Positions 9,040 to 17,907 are shown, counted from the first letter of the stretch. The stretch: 64,000 nucleotides of DNA from an uncultured Clostridia bacterium (GCA_944368155.1 CALVWW010000004.1:1-64000); one strand, 5' to 3'. The notes: generated by a model not told the origin, from the letters alone. Program-made: numbers and translations.

Positions 9040-9975
9040 TCAGCCGCACACTTCTTTGAACACGCGCATAAAATTGCGCGCCGCAATCTTCTCGGCAACG
9101 CGCGCGCCCAGCCTTTTTTCAAGCATGTTTAGAAGGGCGGGAACACACCCACAACTCTCCATTCCGCGTTGCGGAGGCATGCCGTCGAAGTCAGACCCCA
9201 AAGCCGCGCAGTCTTCTCCGCCCGCGTTAACTATATGTACTATATGTTCAAGCGCGGAAGCCAGAGCATCGTCCCCGCCGAGAAAATCAAGGCAGAAGTT
9301 AATGCCGATAATGCCTCCGCATCCGGCTATCGCCCTTATCTGCGCGTCGGTAAGATTGCGGCTGACGGGGTGAAGGGCGAAAGCGTTCGAATGACTTGCG
9401 ACCAGCGGCCTCTTCCTGCCGCGCAGAAGGTCTGAAAGTCCGCCGTCTGAAAGGTGCGAAACGTCAATTATTATTCCCGCTTTATCGAGCGCCTCTGCAA
9501 CCTCCATGCCGGACCCGGTAAGTCCGCGCTCCTCACGGGAAGAAAAATCAGGCACGCCGCCGACATATTTCAGATTGGGACGGGCGAGAGCGTTTTCATC
9601 GTTCCACACGAGCGAAGCCATTCTGACACCGGCAGAACTAAGGGCCGCAACCCCGCGCGAAGAACGGATAAAACCGATATTTTCCGCCGTAAGAATACAG
9701 CCGAGCCTGTCTCCGTTCAGAGCGGCCGTAAGGTCGGCATAGCTTAAAACGGGCGCACATATAGCGAAATTTTCGGCGACCTGCTCATTGAACCAGCGCG
9801 CATATTCAGAAAAATCTCCGGCTGTTCCGTTTCGCAAAAACACAGCGAAGCACTGAAAAGCGCAGCCGGCCTGCTTCAGACGTGCGAAATCGGTCTGCAA
9901 CCGATTATCAGACATACGCTCACCCAGCCTTTTTGCATGGGTGAGCGTATCGCAATGTAAATCTGCATAAAACAT
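9040..9975 (-). CDS. Membrane-dipeptidase-type peptidase (M19)
   Basis: 311 residues of the M19 renal dipeptidase family, a binuclear-zinc TIM-barrel that cleaves dipeptides, often with D-residues. The metal-binding HCD is at residues 7-9. TAENIGF carries the bridging acid, VSHLSD and ASHSNAF supply histidines, and GSDFDGM is the usual late motif. There is no signal peptide, so it is probably cytosolic. It follows spoVM by 30 bases in the same direction and may be the last gene of the rpe-thiN-spoVM unit. A role in peptide or cell-wall peptide recycling is likely. Confidence 0.93.
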   Translation of the reverse strand: MFYADLHCDTLTHAKRLGERMSDNRLQTDFARLKQAGCAFQCFAVFLRNGTAGDFSEYARWFNEQVAENFAICAPVLSYADLTAALNGDRLGCILTAENIGFIRSSRGVAALSSAGVRMASLVWNDENALARPNLKYVGGVPDFSSREERGLTGSGMEVAEALDKAGIIIDVSHLSDGGLSDLLRGRKRPLVASHSNAFALHPVSRNLTDAQIRAIAGCGGIIGINFCLDFLGGDDALASALEHIVHIVNAGGEDCAALGSDFDGMPPQRGMESCGCVPALLNMLEKRLGARVAEKIAARNFMRVFKEVCG

Positions 9976-10005
9976 TAAAATATCCCCGGTGAAATCGATT
10001 TTTGC

Positions 10006-10083
10006 CTATCTGCCGCAGAACACTCTTAAAACCTTTCTTACGGGCTTGGGCGGCTTTACGCACACGACGATAATTTTGTTCAC
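10006..10083 (-). CDS. spoVM: Stage V sporulation protein M (SpoVM)
   Basis: A 25-codon gene that is easily missed. GTG at 10083-10081 starts one base after the thiN stop, with GGGGAG eight bases upstream, and the frame ends at TAG 10008-10006. The peptide begins MNKIIVV and continues KPPKPVRKVLRVF, matching the SpoVM plan of a short hydrophobic N-terminus, a K-x-P-K core and a basic amphipathic helix. SpoVM recognises the curved forespore membrane and recruits SpoIVA for coat assembly. The order rpe-thiN-spoVM is the same as in Bacillus. It predicts that the organism can sporulate. The two prolines and the Cys near the end are unusual. Confidence 0.8.
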   Translation of the reverse strand: MNKIIVVCVKPPKPVRKVLRVFCGR

Positions 10084-10084
10084 A

Positions 10085-10693
10085 TCACACGCTCCCCAAA
10101 TTTATTACTACAAGGGCAGTGTCCTCACCGCCGAAAGTCACAAAGGCGCCGTCGCTTTGCACTATGTTTGAAACGCCGCGGCACTCGCCGTAGGAAATGA
10201 CTTCGGGATAGGAATATTTCAGCCCCCTGCTATCCAGTATATGCAGAGGCGCGGAGAATGGGAACACGGAAATGGTTCTGCCTGCAAGGCCGTTGAATTC
10301 CGCCCCACCGCGGGCAGCGTAAATTACCGTGTTTTCACTTACCAGACGGGCGGATATGCCGCGTTGAATGCAGTAATACAGAAGTTGCACGTTGCCTAAA
10401 AAGTGGTCTTCCCTGCCGCCGAAAGCTCCGTAAATATCTATATCCGTTATACCGTCCGCTATCATCTTGCGCACGGCAATCTCGCCGTCTGTAAAGTTCT
10501 TTTCGGAGGGGTAAATCTCCTCCGGCGGGGGACAGGGAGTCTCATCGAGGCTGTCGAAATCGCCGATATTTTTATAAATTTTTACCTTATCTTTGGCCCA
10601 GCGATAGGCACCGTCGCAACAGTATACGGGCACGCCGTCCGCATCAATATTACCCGGATAGGGCGTACCGTTTAAAAGCAGTATCCCTCTCAT
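10085..10693 (-). CDS. thiN: Thiamine diphosphokinase
   Basis: 202 residues. It converts thiamine and ATP to thiamine diphosphate. The N-terminal part carries the family motifs YCCDGAYRWA and GDFDSLDE (about residues 23-55). IYGAFGGREDHFLGN near residues 112-126 is the typical TPK catalytic stretch. The ATG overlaps the rpe stop by four bases (ATGA), so the two are translationally coupled. spoVM follows after one base. Confidence 0.95.
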   Translation of the reverse strand: MRGILLLNGTPYPGNIDADGVPVYCCDGAYRWAKDKVKIYKNIGDFDSLDETPCPPPEEIYPSEKNFTDGEIAVRKMIADGITDIDIYGAFGGREDHFLGNVQLLYYCIQRGISARLVSENTVIYAARGGAEFNGLAGRTISVFPFSAPLHILDSRGLKYSYPEVISYGECRGVSNIVQSDGAFVTFGGEDTALVVINLGSV

Positions 10694-11358
10694 TGCCCGC
10701 GCAGCCCCTTAACCGCCGAAGCAAAATCGGGAGCAGAAAAGAGAGCCGAGCCGGCCACAAGCACATTTGCGCCCGCGGCGACGCACTGCCCTGCCGTCTG
10801 CGCGTTTATGCCGCCGTCGACCTCGATATCCAGTTCGGGTTTGCCTGTATTTACGGCATATTCCCGCGCCAATCTGATTTTTTCAATCGCAGAGGGAATA
10901 AACTTCTGACCGCCGTAACCGGGGAACACGCTCATGATAAGAACCATATCGCATAGACCGAAAACGGGAAAGATATTTTCCACCGGCACATCGGGGTTTA
11001 CCACAGCACCGCACTTCACGCCGTATGATTTTATAAGTTCCAGCGTATCCTTAAGATAGCTTTGCGAAATTTTAGAGCACGCCTCGTAGTGCACGGTAAT
11101 GATATCTGCACCCGCCTCGGCAAAGAACTTTATCTGCGTTTGGGGGTGCTCTATCATGAGGTGGACGTCTAACGGAAGTTTTGTGCGGGGACGGATATTT
11201 TTTACCATCTGCCCGCCGAAAGTTATGGGTCCGACGAACGAGCCGTCCATCACGTCGCAGTGGATTAGGTCGGCGCCGCTTTTTTCGCACAGTTCGACAG
11301 CCTCTCCCATGCGCGAAAAATCGGCAGAAAGTATCGAAGGCGCTATTTTAATCTGCAT
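10690..11358 (-). CDS. rpe: Ribulose-phosphate 3-epimerase
   Basis: 222 residues, full length. It interconverts ribulose 5-phosphate and xylulose 5-phosphate in the pentose phosphate pathway. The TIM barrel shows SILSADF near the start, HCDVMDG with the catalytic Asp (near residue 36), VHLMI, MSVFPGYGGQ and the late DIEVDGGI with the second catalytic Asp. In most relatives rsgA lies directly upstream; here a 47-codon ORF does, three bases away. Confidence 0.97.
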   Translation of the reverse strand: MQIKIAPSILSADFSRMGEAVELCEKSGADLIHCDVMDGSFVGPITFGGQMVKNIRPRTKLPLDVHLMIEHPQTQIKFFAEAGADIITVHYEACSKISQSYLKDTLELIKSYGVKCGAVVNPDVPVENIFPVFGLCDMVLIMSVFPGYGGQKFIPSAIEKIRLAREYAVNTGKPELDIEVDGGINAQTAGQCVAAGANVLVAGSALFSAPDFASAVKGLRGQ

Positions 11359-11361
11359 AAT

Positions 11362-11505
11362 TTATTCTCCGAAATTTTTGATTTTGTCGAGTATATTATA
11401 AAAATCGCCGCCTTGCCCCGTAAAGTGATAGCTGCGCTCAATTTTATCGGACATGCCGCGATTTTTTATTGCACGTGTAATTCTCCCTATGATTGCGATT
11501 GACAT
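11362..11505 (-). CDS. Small hypothetical ORF (47 aa) upstream of rpe
   Basis: ATG at 11505 follows a strong GGAGGAA seven bases upstream, and the frame stops three bases before rpe, so it looks translated and coupled to rpe. The peptide is basic in its first third (IGRITRAIKNRG) with a later GQGGDFYNILDKIK stretch. I do not recognise it. It occupies the place where rsgA would be expected, and its ribosome site abuts half an R1 repeat. It could be a leader peptide, a new small gene, or chance. Confidence 0.45.
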   Translation of the reverse strand: MSIAIIGRITRAIKNRGMSDKIERSYHFTGQGGDFYNILDKIKNFGE

Positions 11506-11514
11506 TGGAAATTC

Positions 11515-11575
11515 CTCCTTGCTCCACTCCGTTTCGCTATGCATCTCCCCTTAATGGGAGGCTCTATTGCGGAAT
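11515..11575. repeat. Half copy of R1
   Basis: Read on the minus strand it begins AGAGCCTCCC, then AAGGGGAGATG, and ends GTGGAGCAAGG, matching one arm of the R1 element at 881-1030. The partner arm is missing. Confidence 0.55.
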
Positions 11576-11654
11576 ATATTCTTCTGAATAAATAACGTGC
11601 GCAAGCAAGGTTTCCTTGCGCCATCGCGACACAATTTAACCTCATTAAAGTAAT

Positions 11655-11787
11655 TTATAACTTCATAGAAGCGAGCAAGACAAGGAGCGTGCGGAAGTTG
11701 TGAAGGAGCTTACTTAGAGGTAAGTGACTGAACAAAGCCGTAAGCGCGACACCGTATTGCAAAGCTTATATGAAGTTTGGCGGAGTT
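11655..11787. repeat. R2 dispersed repeat, copy 3
   Basis: Contains GCGAGCAAGACAAGG, GGAGCTTAC-TTAGAG-GTAAGTGACT and GTAAGCGCGACACCGTATTGC, then TTTGGCGGAGT as in copy 1. Its end abuts the rlmN stop codon at 11787. Confidence 0.75.
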
Positions 11788-12827
11788 CAGTTATTTTTAA
11801 TATAGCCCGCTCTTAGTTGGCCGCACGCCCCGCCTATATCCGCACCCATTCTTCGCCTCAGCGTGGCCGATATGCCGCACTCTGTGAGCGTTTTTAAAAA
11901 GATTTGGGCACCCTTTTCACTCGCGGCGAGAAGCTTGCGTTCCTTTACGTCGTTCAGGCGAATGAGGTTTACATGGCACGGCCGCCCTTTAAGCAGGACT
12001 GCAAGTGCCCTCGCGTGCGCCTCGTCGGCGTTTTCGCCCTCGATAAGCGAATATTCGAATATATACCGCCTGCCCGTCTTTTCGAAATAGTTCGAGCAAG
12101 CGGCAAGAATCTCGTCGATTTTATAGCGTTTTGCTATCGGCATGGTACGGGCGCGTTCACCGTCGGTGACGTTGTGCAGCGAAACAGTTAAATTTACAGG
12201 CAACCCCTCCTCTGCGAGGTCATACATCTGCGGCACAAGCCCGCAGGTGGAAAGGCTCACATTGCGCGGAGAGATGTTTATACCGCCTTCAGCGGCCATG
12301 TCGCGTATGAATTTAATGACGTTGGCGTAATTATCGAGCGGCTCGCCGCTGCCCATTAAAACGACGTTTGTGACGGCGCGCCTGCTTTCAGTGCCGCCGT
12401 GCAGAGCATTTACCTTTAAAACCTGCGAGAGAATTTCCCCCGAAGAGAGGTTGCGCACGAGGCCGCCCAAAGTGCTTGCGCAGAATTTACAGCCCATACG
12501 GCAGCCGACCTGCGTGGAAACGCACAGCGTGTTGCCGTATTTATATTTCATTAAAACGCCCTCAATTATATTGCCGTCGGCAAGCTTATACAGATATTTC
12601 TCAGTCCCGTCGGCAGAGCGGAGAGTTTTTATTATTTCAAGCGCACAGTTTTCAAACTCTGTTAAAAGCCGCTCCTTCAAGGCCGCCGGCAGCGCCGGAA
12701 TGTCGGATATATTGTGCCCGCGCATAACTCCGCTGTAAATCTGTTTTGCCCGGAATTGTTTTTCACCGAGAGAGAGCACAAAATTTTCAAGCTCTTTTAA
12801 GTTGTAATCTGCTATGATTTTTTTCAT
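11787..12827 (-). CDS. rlmN: 23S rRNA/tRNA adenine C2-methyltransferase
   Basis: 346 residues. A radical SAM enzyme that methylates C2 of A2503 in 23S rRNA and A37 in some tRNAs. The radical SAM cysteines are C109, C113 and C116 (C-RMG-C-KF-C). GSGEPLDNY is the SAM-binding GEP-type motif, and a late Cys in MGADIGGACGQL matches the resolving Cys. It follows rsmB by 25 bases in the housekeeping operon; the expected downstream prpC-prkC-rsgA genes are missing. Confidence 0.96.
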   Translation of the reverse strand: MKKIIADYNLKELENFVLSLGEKQFRAKQIYSGVMRGHNISDIPALPAALKERLLTEFENCALEIIKTLRSADGTEKYLYKLADGNIIEGVLMKYKYGNTLCVSTQVGCRMGCKFCASTLGGLVRNLSSGEILSQVLKVNALHGGTESRRAVTNVVLMGSGEPLDNYANVIKFIRDMAAEGGINISPRNVSLSTCGLVPQMYDLAEEGLPVNLTVSLHNVTDGERARTMPIAKRYKIDEILAACSNYFEKTGRRYIFEYSLIEGENADEAHARALAVLLKGRPCHVNLIRLNDVKERKLLAASEKGAQIFLKTLTECGISATLRRRMGADIGGACGQLRAGYIKNN

Positions 12828-12852
12828 GATTGGGGCATATTATTAGGTCAAT

Positions 12853-14076
12853 TCACTTTTTACGCACAAGTTTTGTTACAAAAAAGCCTGCGCCGAGAGA
12901 AATATGCGGCAAAAACTGCAATCCGAATTTTGTCTTTTTATGGGCAAGCGGACTTTCGGGAATACACAGCTCGAAGCCGCTGTCCTGCTGCAAAAAATTA
13001 AAAATTGCGCTGTCGTTCTCCTCCGGCAGGATTGAGCATGTGGAATAATACAGACTGCCGCCCGCCTTAACATAGCGCGCGCAGTTGGAAAGTATCTTTT
13101 GCTGCAGCGCAGTGAGCGAGGCGATATCCTCCTCCCTGCGGAACAGTTTAATATCGGGGTTTTCGTTTATTACACCGCTGCCCGAACAGGGGACGTCGCA
13201 CAGAACTCCGTCGAACGCGCCCTCCCACTCCTGGTTAAAGACAGAGGCATCGCCGGTGACGACGGATATATTGTCCGCGCCCATGCGTTTTGCATATGCT
13301 TTTATGAGTTCGGCGCGGTGCGGGTGCAGTTCCTGCGAGGTGAGATGCCCGCACTCCTTTGCAAGCAGAACGCTCTTGCCGCCGGGAGCGGCGCAGGCGT
13401 CGAGCAAGTTTGCGCACGGGGATATGACCGAACAGACGGCAACAGAGCCGACTGACTGAAAGGTATATTCGCCGGCGTCGTAGCCGCAGTCGCGCACAAA
13501 ATTTTTGAAAATATAGACATGTTCGAAGGGCGTTTTTACATACCCGCCCTTTAAATACTCCTCCTCTCCCCGTTCAAACCGCACGCATACGCCCTGCGAC
13601 GGAGCGGAGAGTATTGCCTCGGCCTCGCCCTTATAACTGCGGCGCACGCGCTTTGCCAGCCAAAGCGGAGAAGAGGTCGAAACGGAAAGCCGCTCGTCGC
13701 CGCCCGCGGGAAGAGACGGGATTTTATAGGAGCGCAGAAAGGCATTAACAAAGCCCGCGGCGCCGTCCTTGCCCAGCTTTTTTGCAAGTTCCACCGCGCA
13801 ATCTGCCACCATGTAACCGTGTTTACCCATAAATTCGAGCATATACAGCGCGATTTTGAGTATCAGCCGCACGGCGGACTTGGGCGCTTTCCGGCAGTTT
13901 GCCGCAATTACGTAACCGAGATAAATATCTTTTTCAAGCACGCCGTAGCAAATTTTTGAGGTGCGGGGACGATTGAGAGGCTCTATCGGCGAACTTGCAA
14001 GCGCCTGCTTTAAATATGCGCCCCCGGAATACACCTTGGTGAGGACGATATAGGGGTCGACGAGAGGGTTATTCAA
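12853..14076 (-). CDS. rsmB: 16S rRNA cytosine-967 C5-methyltransferase
   Basis: About 407 residues. The N-terminal NusB-like RNA-binding domain (about 1-135) is followed by a SAM-dependent methyltransferase with LDACAAPGGKS (SAM loop), CDVPCSGSG (PC motif) and YYSTCS with the catalytic Cys. The start is uncertain: a TTG at 14076 overlapping the fmt stop gives the usual N-terminal length; a GTG at 14085 is possible. The reading frame continues upstream into fmt without homology. Coupled to fmt. Confidence 0.93.
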   Translation of the reverse strand: MNNPLVDPYIVLTKVYSGGAYLKQALASSPIEPLNRPRTSKICYGVLEKDIYLGYVIAANCRKAPKSAVRLILKIALYMLEFMGKHGYMVADCAVELAKKLGKDGAAGFVNAFLRSYKIPSLPAGGDERLSVSTSSPLWLAKRVRRSYKGEAEAILSAPSQGVCVRFERGEEEYLKGGYVKTPFEHVYIFKNFVRDCGYDAGEYTFQSVGSVAVCSVISPCANLLDACAAPGGKSVLLAKECGHLTSQELHPHRAELIKAYAKRMGADNISVVTGDASVFNQEWEGAFDGVLCDVPCSGSGVINENPDIKLFRREEDIASLTALQQKILSNCARYVKAGGSLYYSTCSILPEENDSAIFNFLQQDSGFELCIPESPLAHKKTKFGLQFLPHISLGAGFFVTKLVRKK

Positions 14077-14986
14077 GGATATCACCCGCCGAAATATTGC
14101 GGCCGTTGAATATATCTGCGGCGGAAAGGCGCTTTCCGCCTGCAAACTGCGCCTCAGTTATGAGGGCCGAACGCGAACCGCAGAACACCTTAATTCCGCG
14201 CTTTGTTACCTCGGCCACCGTGCCGCTCGGCCCCTCGCCGTCGCACTCAAAGGCGCGGTAAAAATTTATCTGTCCGCCGTTTAAATGCGCATATGCCGCA
14301 GGCGACGGACTCATGGCGTTGATGAGGGCGCACACTTTTTCCGAAGGCAGAGTAAAATCTACCCTTGCGTCCTCTTTTTTTATTTTTTTGCAGAATGTAG
14401 CGGCAGATTCGTCCTGAAGCAGGAGGTTTACATCACCCGCCTCTATGATTTCATATGCTTCGCACAGCGCCTCTGCCGCAAGATGAGAGAGTCTTTCCGA
14501 AAGTTCTCCGCACGTTTCGCCCTCGGCAATTTCGGCGCGCTTTACCAGCAGCATATCGCCCGCGTCGAGCGCAAGCTCGGTCTTCATTATCGTGACGCCG
14601 GTTATGCGTTCGCCCGCAAGTATGGCCGACTGAACGGGAGAAGCGCCCCTGTGTTTGGGCAAAAGCGAGGCATGGGCATTCCAAACTCCGCGCGGAAAAG
14701 CCGCGAGCACTTCGCGCGTTAAGAGCTGGCCGTAGGCGCAGGTGAACATGGCTTCGGCGCCGAGGGAGAGTATCTCCCCGACGTGCTCGCGAATTTTTTT
14801 GAATTGGTAGACGGGTATGCCGTGAGCTGCGGCCGCCTGTTTAACGGGCGGGGGCGTTAAAATGCCCTTGCGCCCTACAGGTTTATCTTCCTGTGTGATG
14901 ACGGCGACGATATCACAGCCCGCCTTTACGAGCGCTTCGAGCGGCGCCACGGCAAACTGCGGAGTGCCTGCATATATTATTTTCAT
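14069..14986 (-). CDS. fmt: Methionyl-tRNA formyltransferase
   Basis: 305 residues, full length. It formylates initiator Met-tRNA. It begins MKIIYAGTPQFAV, and the core HASLLPKHRGASPVQ (about residues 108-122) contains the catalytic Asn-His region variant. VTIMKTELALDAGDML is the second family motif, and the C-terminal OB-like domain follows. It lies between def and rsmB, the standard arrangement for N-terminal formylation and deformylation. Confidence 0.96.
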   Translation of the reverse strand: MKIIYAGTPQFAVAPLEALVKAGCDIVAVITQEDKPVGRKGILTPPPVKQAAAAHGIPVYQFKKIREHVGEILSLGAEAMFTCAYGQLLTREVLAAFPRGVWNAHASLLPKHRGASPVQSAILAGERITGVTIMKTELALDAGDMLLVKRAEIAEGETCGELSERLSHLAAEALCEAYEIIEAGDVNLLLQDESAATFCKKIKKEDARVDFTLPSEKVCALINAMSPSPAAYAHLNGGQINFYRAFECDGEGPSGTVAEVTKRGIKVFCGSRSALITEAQFAGGKRLSAADIFNGRNISAGDILE

Positions 14987-15019
14987 TAAATACCTCTTCC
15001 GCGCAAAATTTCAGCGCGC

Positions 15020-15517
15020 TTAAGCCCCGGTGCTCTCTTTGGACGCAATGCGGTTACCGTCGGCGTCGATGTCATAGACCTCTACGGCCTTATCCGTATA
15101 GATAATTCCGTCGAGATGGTCACACTCATGGCAGATTGCGCGTGCAAAAAAACCTTCGGCGGTGAGCTTGTGTTTTTTGCCGCGCCTGTCGCGGTATTCC
15201 AGCTTTACCTTATACGGCCTTATCACGGTTCCCTGCTTGCCCTTGACCGAGAGACAGCCCTCGGGCCCCTTCTGTTCGCCCTTCTGATAGACGATGACGG
15301 GGTTAATCAGTTCGTAAAAGCCCTCGTCCACGTCGACGACGACAACGCGCGCGTCCACTCCTATCTGGGGCGCGGCAAGGCCGGCGCCGTTCTCTGCGCG
15401 GACGGTAGTCTTCATATCATCCAGAAGCGAGCAAAGCTCGCCGTTGAAATTTTTGACTTCTGAGCATACCTTGCGCAGAATGGGGTCACCCACCTGCACA
15501 ACAAATCTCTGTGCCAT
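15020..15517 (-). CDS. def: Peptide deformylase
   Basis: 165 residues. It removes the formyl group from nascent proteins. All three motifs are present: GAGLAAPQIG, EGCLSV and HECDHLDG, with the metal ligands Cys and two His. It is upstream of fmt, separated by 33 bases. A copy of R2 lies between it and priA. Confidence 0.97.
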   Translation of the reverse strand: MAQRFVVQVGDPILRKVCSEVKNFNGELCSLLDDMKTTVRAENGAGLAAPQIGVDARVVVVDVDEGFYELINPVIVYQKGEQKGPEGCLSVKGKQGTVIRPYKVKLEYRDRRGKKHKLTAEGFFARAICHECDHLDGIIYTDKAVEVYDIDADGNRIASKESTGA

Positions 15518-15574
15518 ATTAATACCTCTGATGTGTTTTTTTATGATTAAGCTTTAACCGCAAAAAAATGCAAC

Positions 15575-15735
15575 TAATAACTTTGGAGATGCGAGCTGTT
15601 AACCCCTCCGCCGCTGTGCGGCACCTCCTCTCGAAAGGGAGGCAGGCGCGCGAGGAAAACTTGAGGGAGTTTACTAAAGCGTAAATGACCGAAAGTTGCC
15701 GCAGCGCAACAAAGTAATGCGACATTTATCTGGAC
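15575..15735. repeat. R2 dispersed repeat, copy 4, split by an R1-like insert
   Basis: It starts ATAACTTTGGAGATGCGAGC as copy 1 does, is interrupted at about 15598-15645 by a palindromic block (CCTCCGCCGCTGTGCGGC... AAAGGGAGGC), then resumes with GGCGCGCGAGG and GGAGTTTAC-TAAAGC-GTAAATGACC. So an R1-type element seems to have inserted into R2. It fills the gap between priA and def. Confidence 0.65.
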
Positions 15736-17907
15736 TCAGGAAAGATTTACAGGGTTTTCTTCCACATACACCAGCGCCTTCGGCGTGGTAAACTTTACCG
15801 CCAAATCGTATATATCCGGAAGCAGTTTTTTGCCCTCGAGGCGCATGAGCACCTGATAGCGCACCCTGCCCTGAATTTTTTTTATGGGAGAATGCATCTT
15901 GTTCAGAAAAATAAATTCCTGCGGATATCTCTGCCTGAGCTCCTCGCAGCCGAAGTATACCCCCTTGAGCGCTTCCAGCGCGCAATCGTCGTCCGCGGCG
16001 GTGACCATCACCCTGCATATGAGTGAAAACGGAGGAAATTTCGTGGCCCTGCGGAGCGAGATTTCATTCTCGAAAAAGCCCTTGTAGTCGTAATTTACTG
16101 CATAGCGCAGAATATAATTTTCGGGAGAATAGGTCTGCAAAACGACCTTACCTGCCTCCCCCGCCCTGCCGCTGCGGCCGGAAACCTGCGTTATCAGCTG
16201 AAATGTGCGTTCGCCCGCACGATAGTCGGAAAAATGCAGGCTCATATCGGCGTCGAGAATGCCTACGAGCGTCACTGAAGGGAAGTCATGCCCCTTGGCT
16301 ATCATCTGCGTGCCGACGAGGATATCGGCCTGTTTATCGGCGAATTGCTTTAAAATTTTATAGTGCCCCTCTTTGCCGGAGGTCGTATCTACGTCCATGC
16401 GCAGAATCCTTGCACCGGGAAAGGCCGCCTTCAGGTCGGAAACCACTCTCTGCGTGCCCGTACCGCCGTAGCGCAGGTGAATCCCCCCGCACTCGGGGCA
16501 GGCGCGCGGCATACGGTATTTTGCGCCGCAATAGTGGCACTTCAGGCAATTTTCTTCGGAGTGATAGGCTAGCGAAACGTCGCAGTGTTCGCACTTCAGC
16601 ACGTTGCCGCAGTCCTGACAGATGACGGTGTGCGAATAGCCGCGCCTGTTTAAAAATATTATGGCCTGTCTGCCGTTTTCCAGCACGTCGGCAAGTTCTT
16701 CGCGCAGAGCCTGTGAAAACGCGGAATTGTTGCCGCGCTTTACCTCTCTGCGCATATCGGCTATGGTGATATGAGGCAACGGCCGTCCGTTTATGCGCTC
16801 TGTTAAAGTTATAAGGTTATATTCACCCGATACCGCGCTTGAATACGCCTCTATCGATGGTGTTGCACTGCCCAGAATGAGCTTGCAGCCGTTGTATTTT
16901 GCGCGCATTTCCGCCACTTCGACTGTGGAGTAGCGCGGAGCCGATTCGGAAAAGTAAGAGCCGTCGTGCTCCTCGTCGATTATTATGGCGCCTATATTTT
17001 CAAGTGGGGAAAATATGGCGCTGCGCGCGCCTATGGCAATTTTGGCATCGCCCGTCTTCAAGCGCCACCATTCGTCGAACCGTTCGCCGGCCGTAAGCCC
17101 GCTGTGCAGGATTGCTGCTTTGTCGCCGAAGCGGCGCTTAAGCTGCGAGAACATCTGCGGAGTCAGCGAAATTTCAGGCACTAAAAATATGGCCGTCTTG
17201 CCCCGTTCGAGCGCGCGGCTTATCACATTTAAATAAATTTCCGTCTTGCCGCTCCCCGTTACGCCGTGAATGAGATGTACTGTCTGCGGGCTGTTTTCTA
17301 TGCTCTCCAGCGCCGCTTCCTGCGCGGGAGTGAGCACCTTTTTATCCTCTTCCCCAACATTATAACCCGAAGGAGCGCGGTTTATTTTGATTTTAACAAC
17401 TTCCGCGCCGCCCTTTTCAATGACGGCGTTTACTGCTCCGCGGCCGAACCTCTGGCAGCAGGCTGTGAACTCGTCCCCGCCGCAGTCCTTGAGATATTGT
17501 AAAAATTCAAACTGCTTTTTAGCCGTTTTGGCAAGTTTAATCTCATCGGAAACAAATCGCACGAGCTTTTTATACACCTCGTGCACACGGCCTGCGCGCA
17601 TTTCCGACGGAATGAACAGCCTGAGGCACACAGCCTTGGGCACGCGGTAGCGCGAAGAGAGCTCGTTCATGAGCGAAAAACACTCTTCGCCGAGGGCGGG
17701 GGGCTCGTCGTAGACATACGCCACGGGCTTTATGCGTTCGGGAGGGAATGCGCTTGTCCCGCTCACCCCGACGACAAAGCCGTCGATAACCCTGCCGCCG
17801 AAGGGCACCTTCACCCTGCTGCCCGCTTTAAGCTCGTCCCCGCAGGAATATTCAAAAATTTTATCCACCTGTGAGTGGGCTATATCTACGATAACCTGTG
17901 CATACAT
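15736..17907 (-). CDS. priA: Primosomal protein N' (PriA helicase)
   Basis: 723 residues. It restarts replication at abandoned forks. The N-terminal DNA-binding domain is followed by Walker A HGVTGSGKTEIY (about residue 215), DEEHDGSY, the helicase C half with LNRRGYS, and the zinc module of four CxxC pairs (CQDCGNVLKCEHC, CLKCHYCG, CPECGG). VGTQMIAKGHDF and VSGRSGRAG are late motor motifs. It follows rpoZ in the same direction, as in most Firmicutes. Confidence 0.97.
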   Translation of the reverse strand: MYAQVIVDIAHSQVDKIFEYSCGDELKAGSRVKVPFGGRVIDGFVVGVSGTSAFPPERIKPVAYVYDEPPALGEECFSLMNELSSRYRVPKAVCLRLFIPSEMRAGRVHEVYKKLVRFVSDEIKLAKTAKKQFEFLQYLKDCGGDEFTACCQRFGRGAVNAVIEKGGAEVVKIKINRAPSGYNVGEEDKKVLTPAQEAALESIENSPQTVHLIHGVTGSGKTEIYLNVISRALERGKTAIFLVPEISLTPQMFSQLKRRFGDKAAILHSGLTAGERFDEWWRLKTGDAKIAIGARSAIFSPLENIGAIIIDEEHDGSYFSESAPRYSTVEVAEMRAKYNGCKLILGSATPSIEAYSSAVSGEYNLITLTERINGRPLPHITIADMRREVKRGNNSAFSQALREELADVLENGRQAIIFLNRRGYSHTVICQDCGNVLKCEHCDVSLAYHSEENCLKCHYCGAKYRMPRACPECGGIHLRYGGTGTQRVVSDLKAAFPGARILRMDVDTTSGKEGHYKILKQFADKQADILVGTQMIAKGHDFPSVTLVGILDADMSLHFSDYRAGERTFQLITQVSGRSGRAGEAGKVVLQTYSPENYILRYAVNYDYKGFFENEISLRRATKFPPFSLICRVMVTAADDDCALEALKGVYFGCEELRQRYPQEFIFLNKMHSPIKKIQGRVRYQVLMRLEGKKLLPDIYDLAVKFTTPKALVYVEENPVNLS

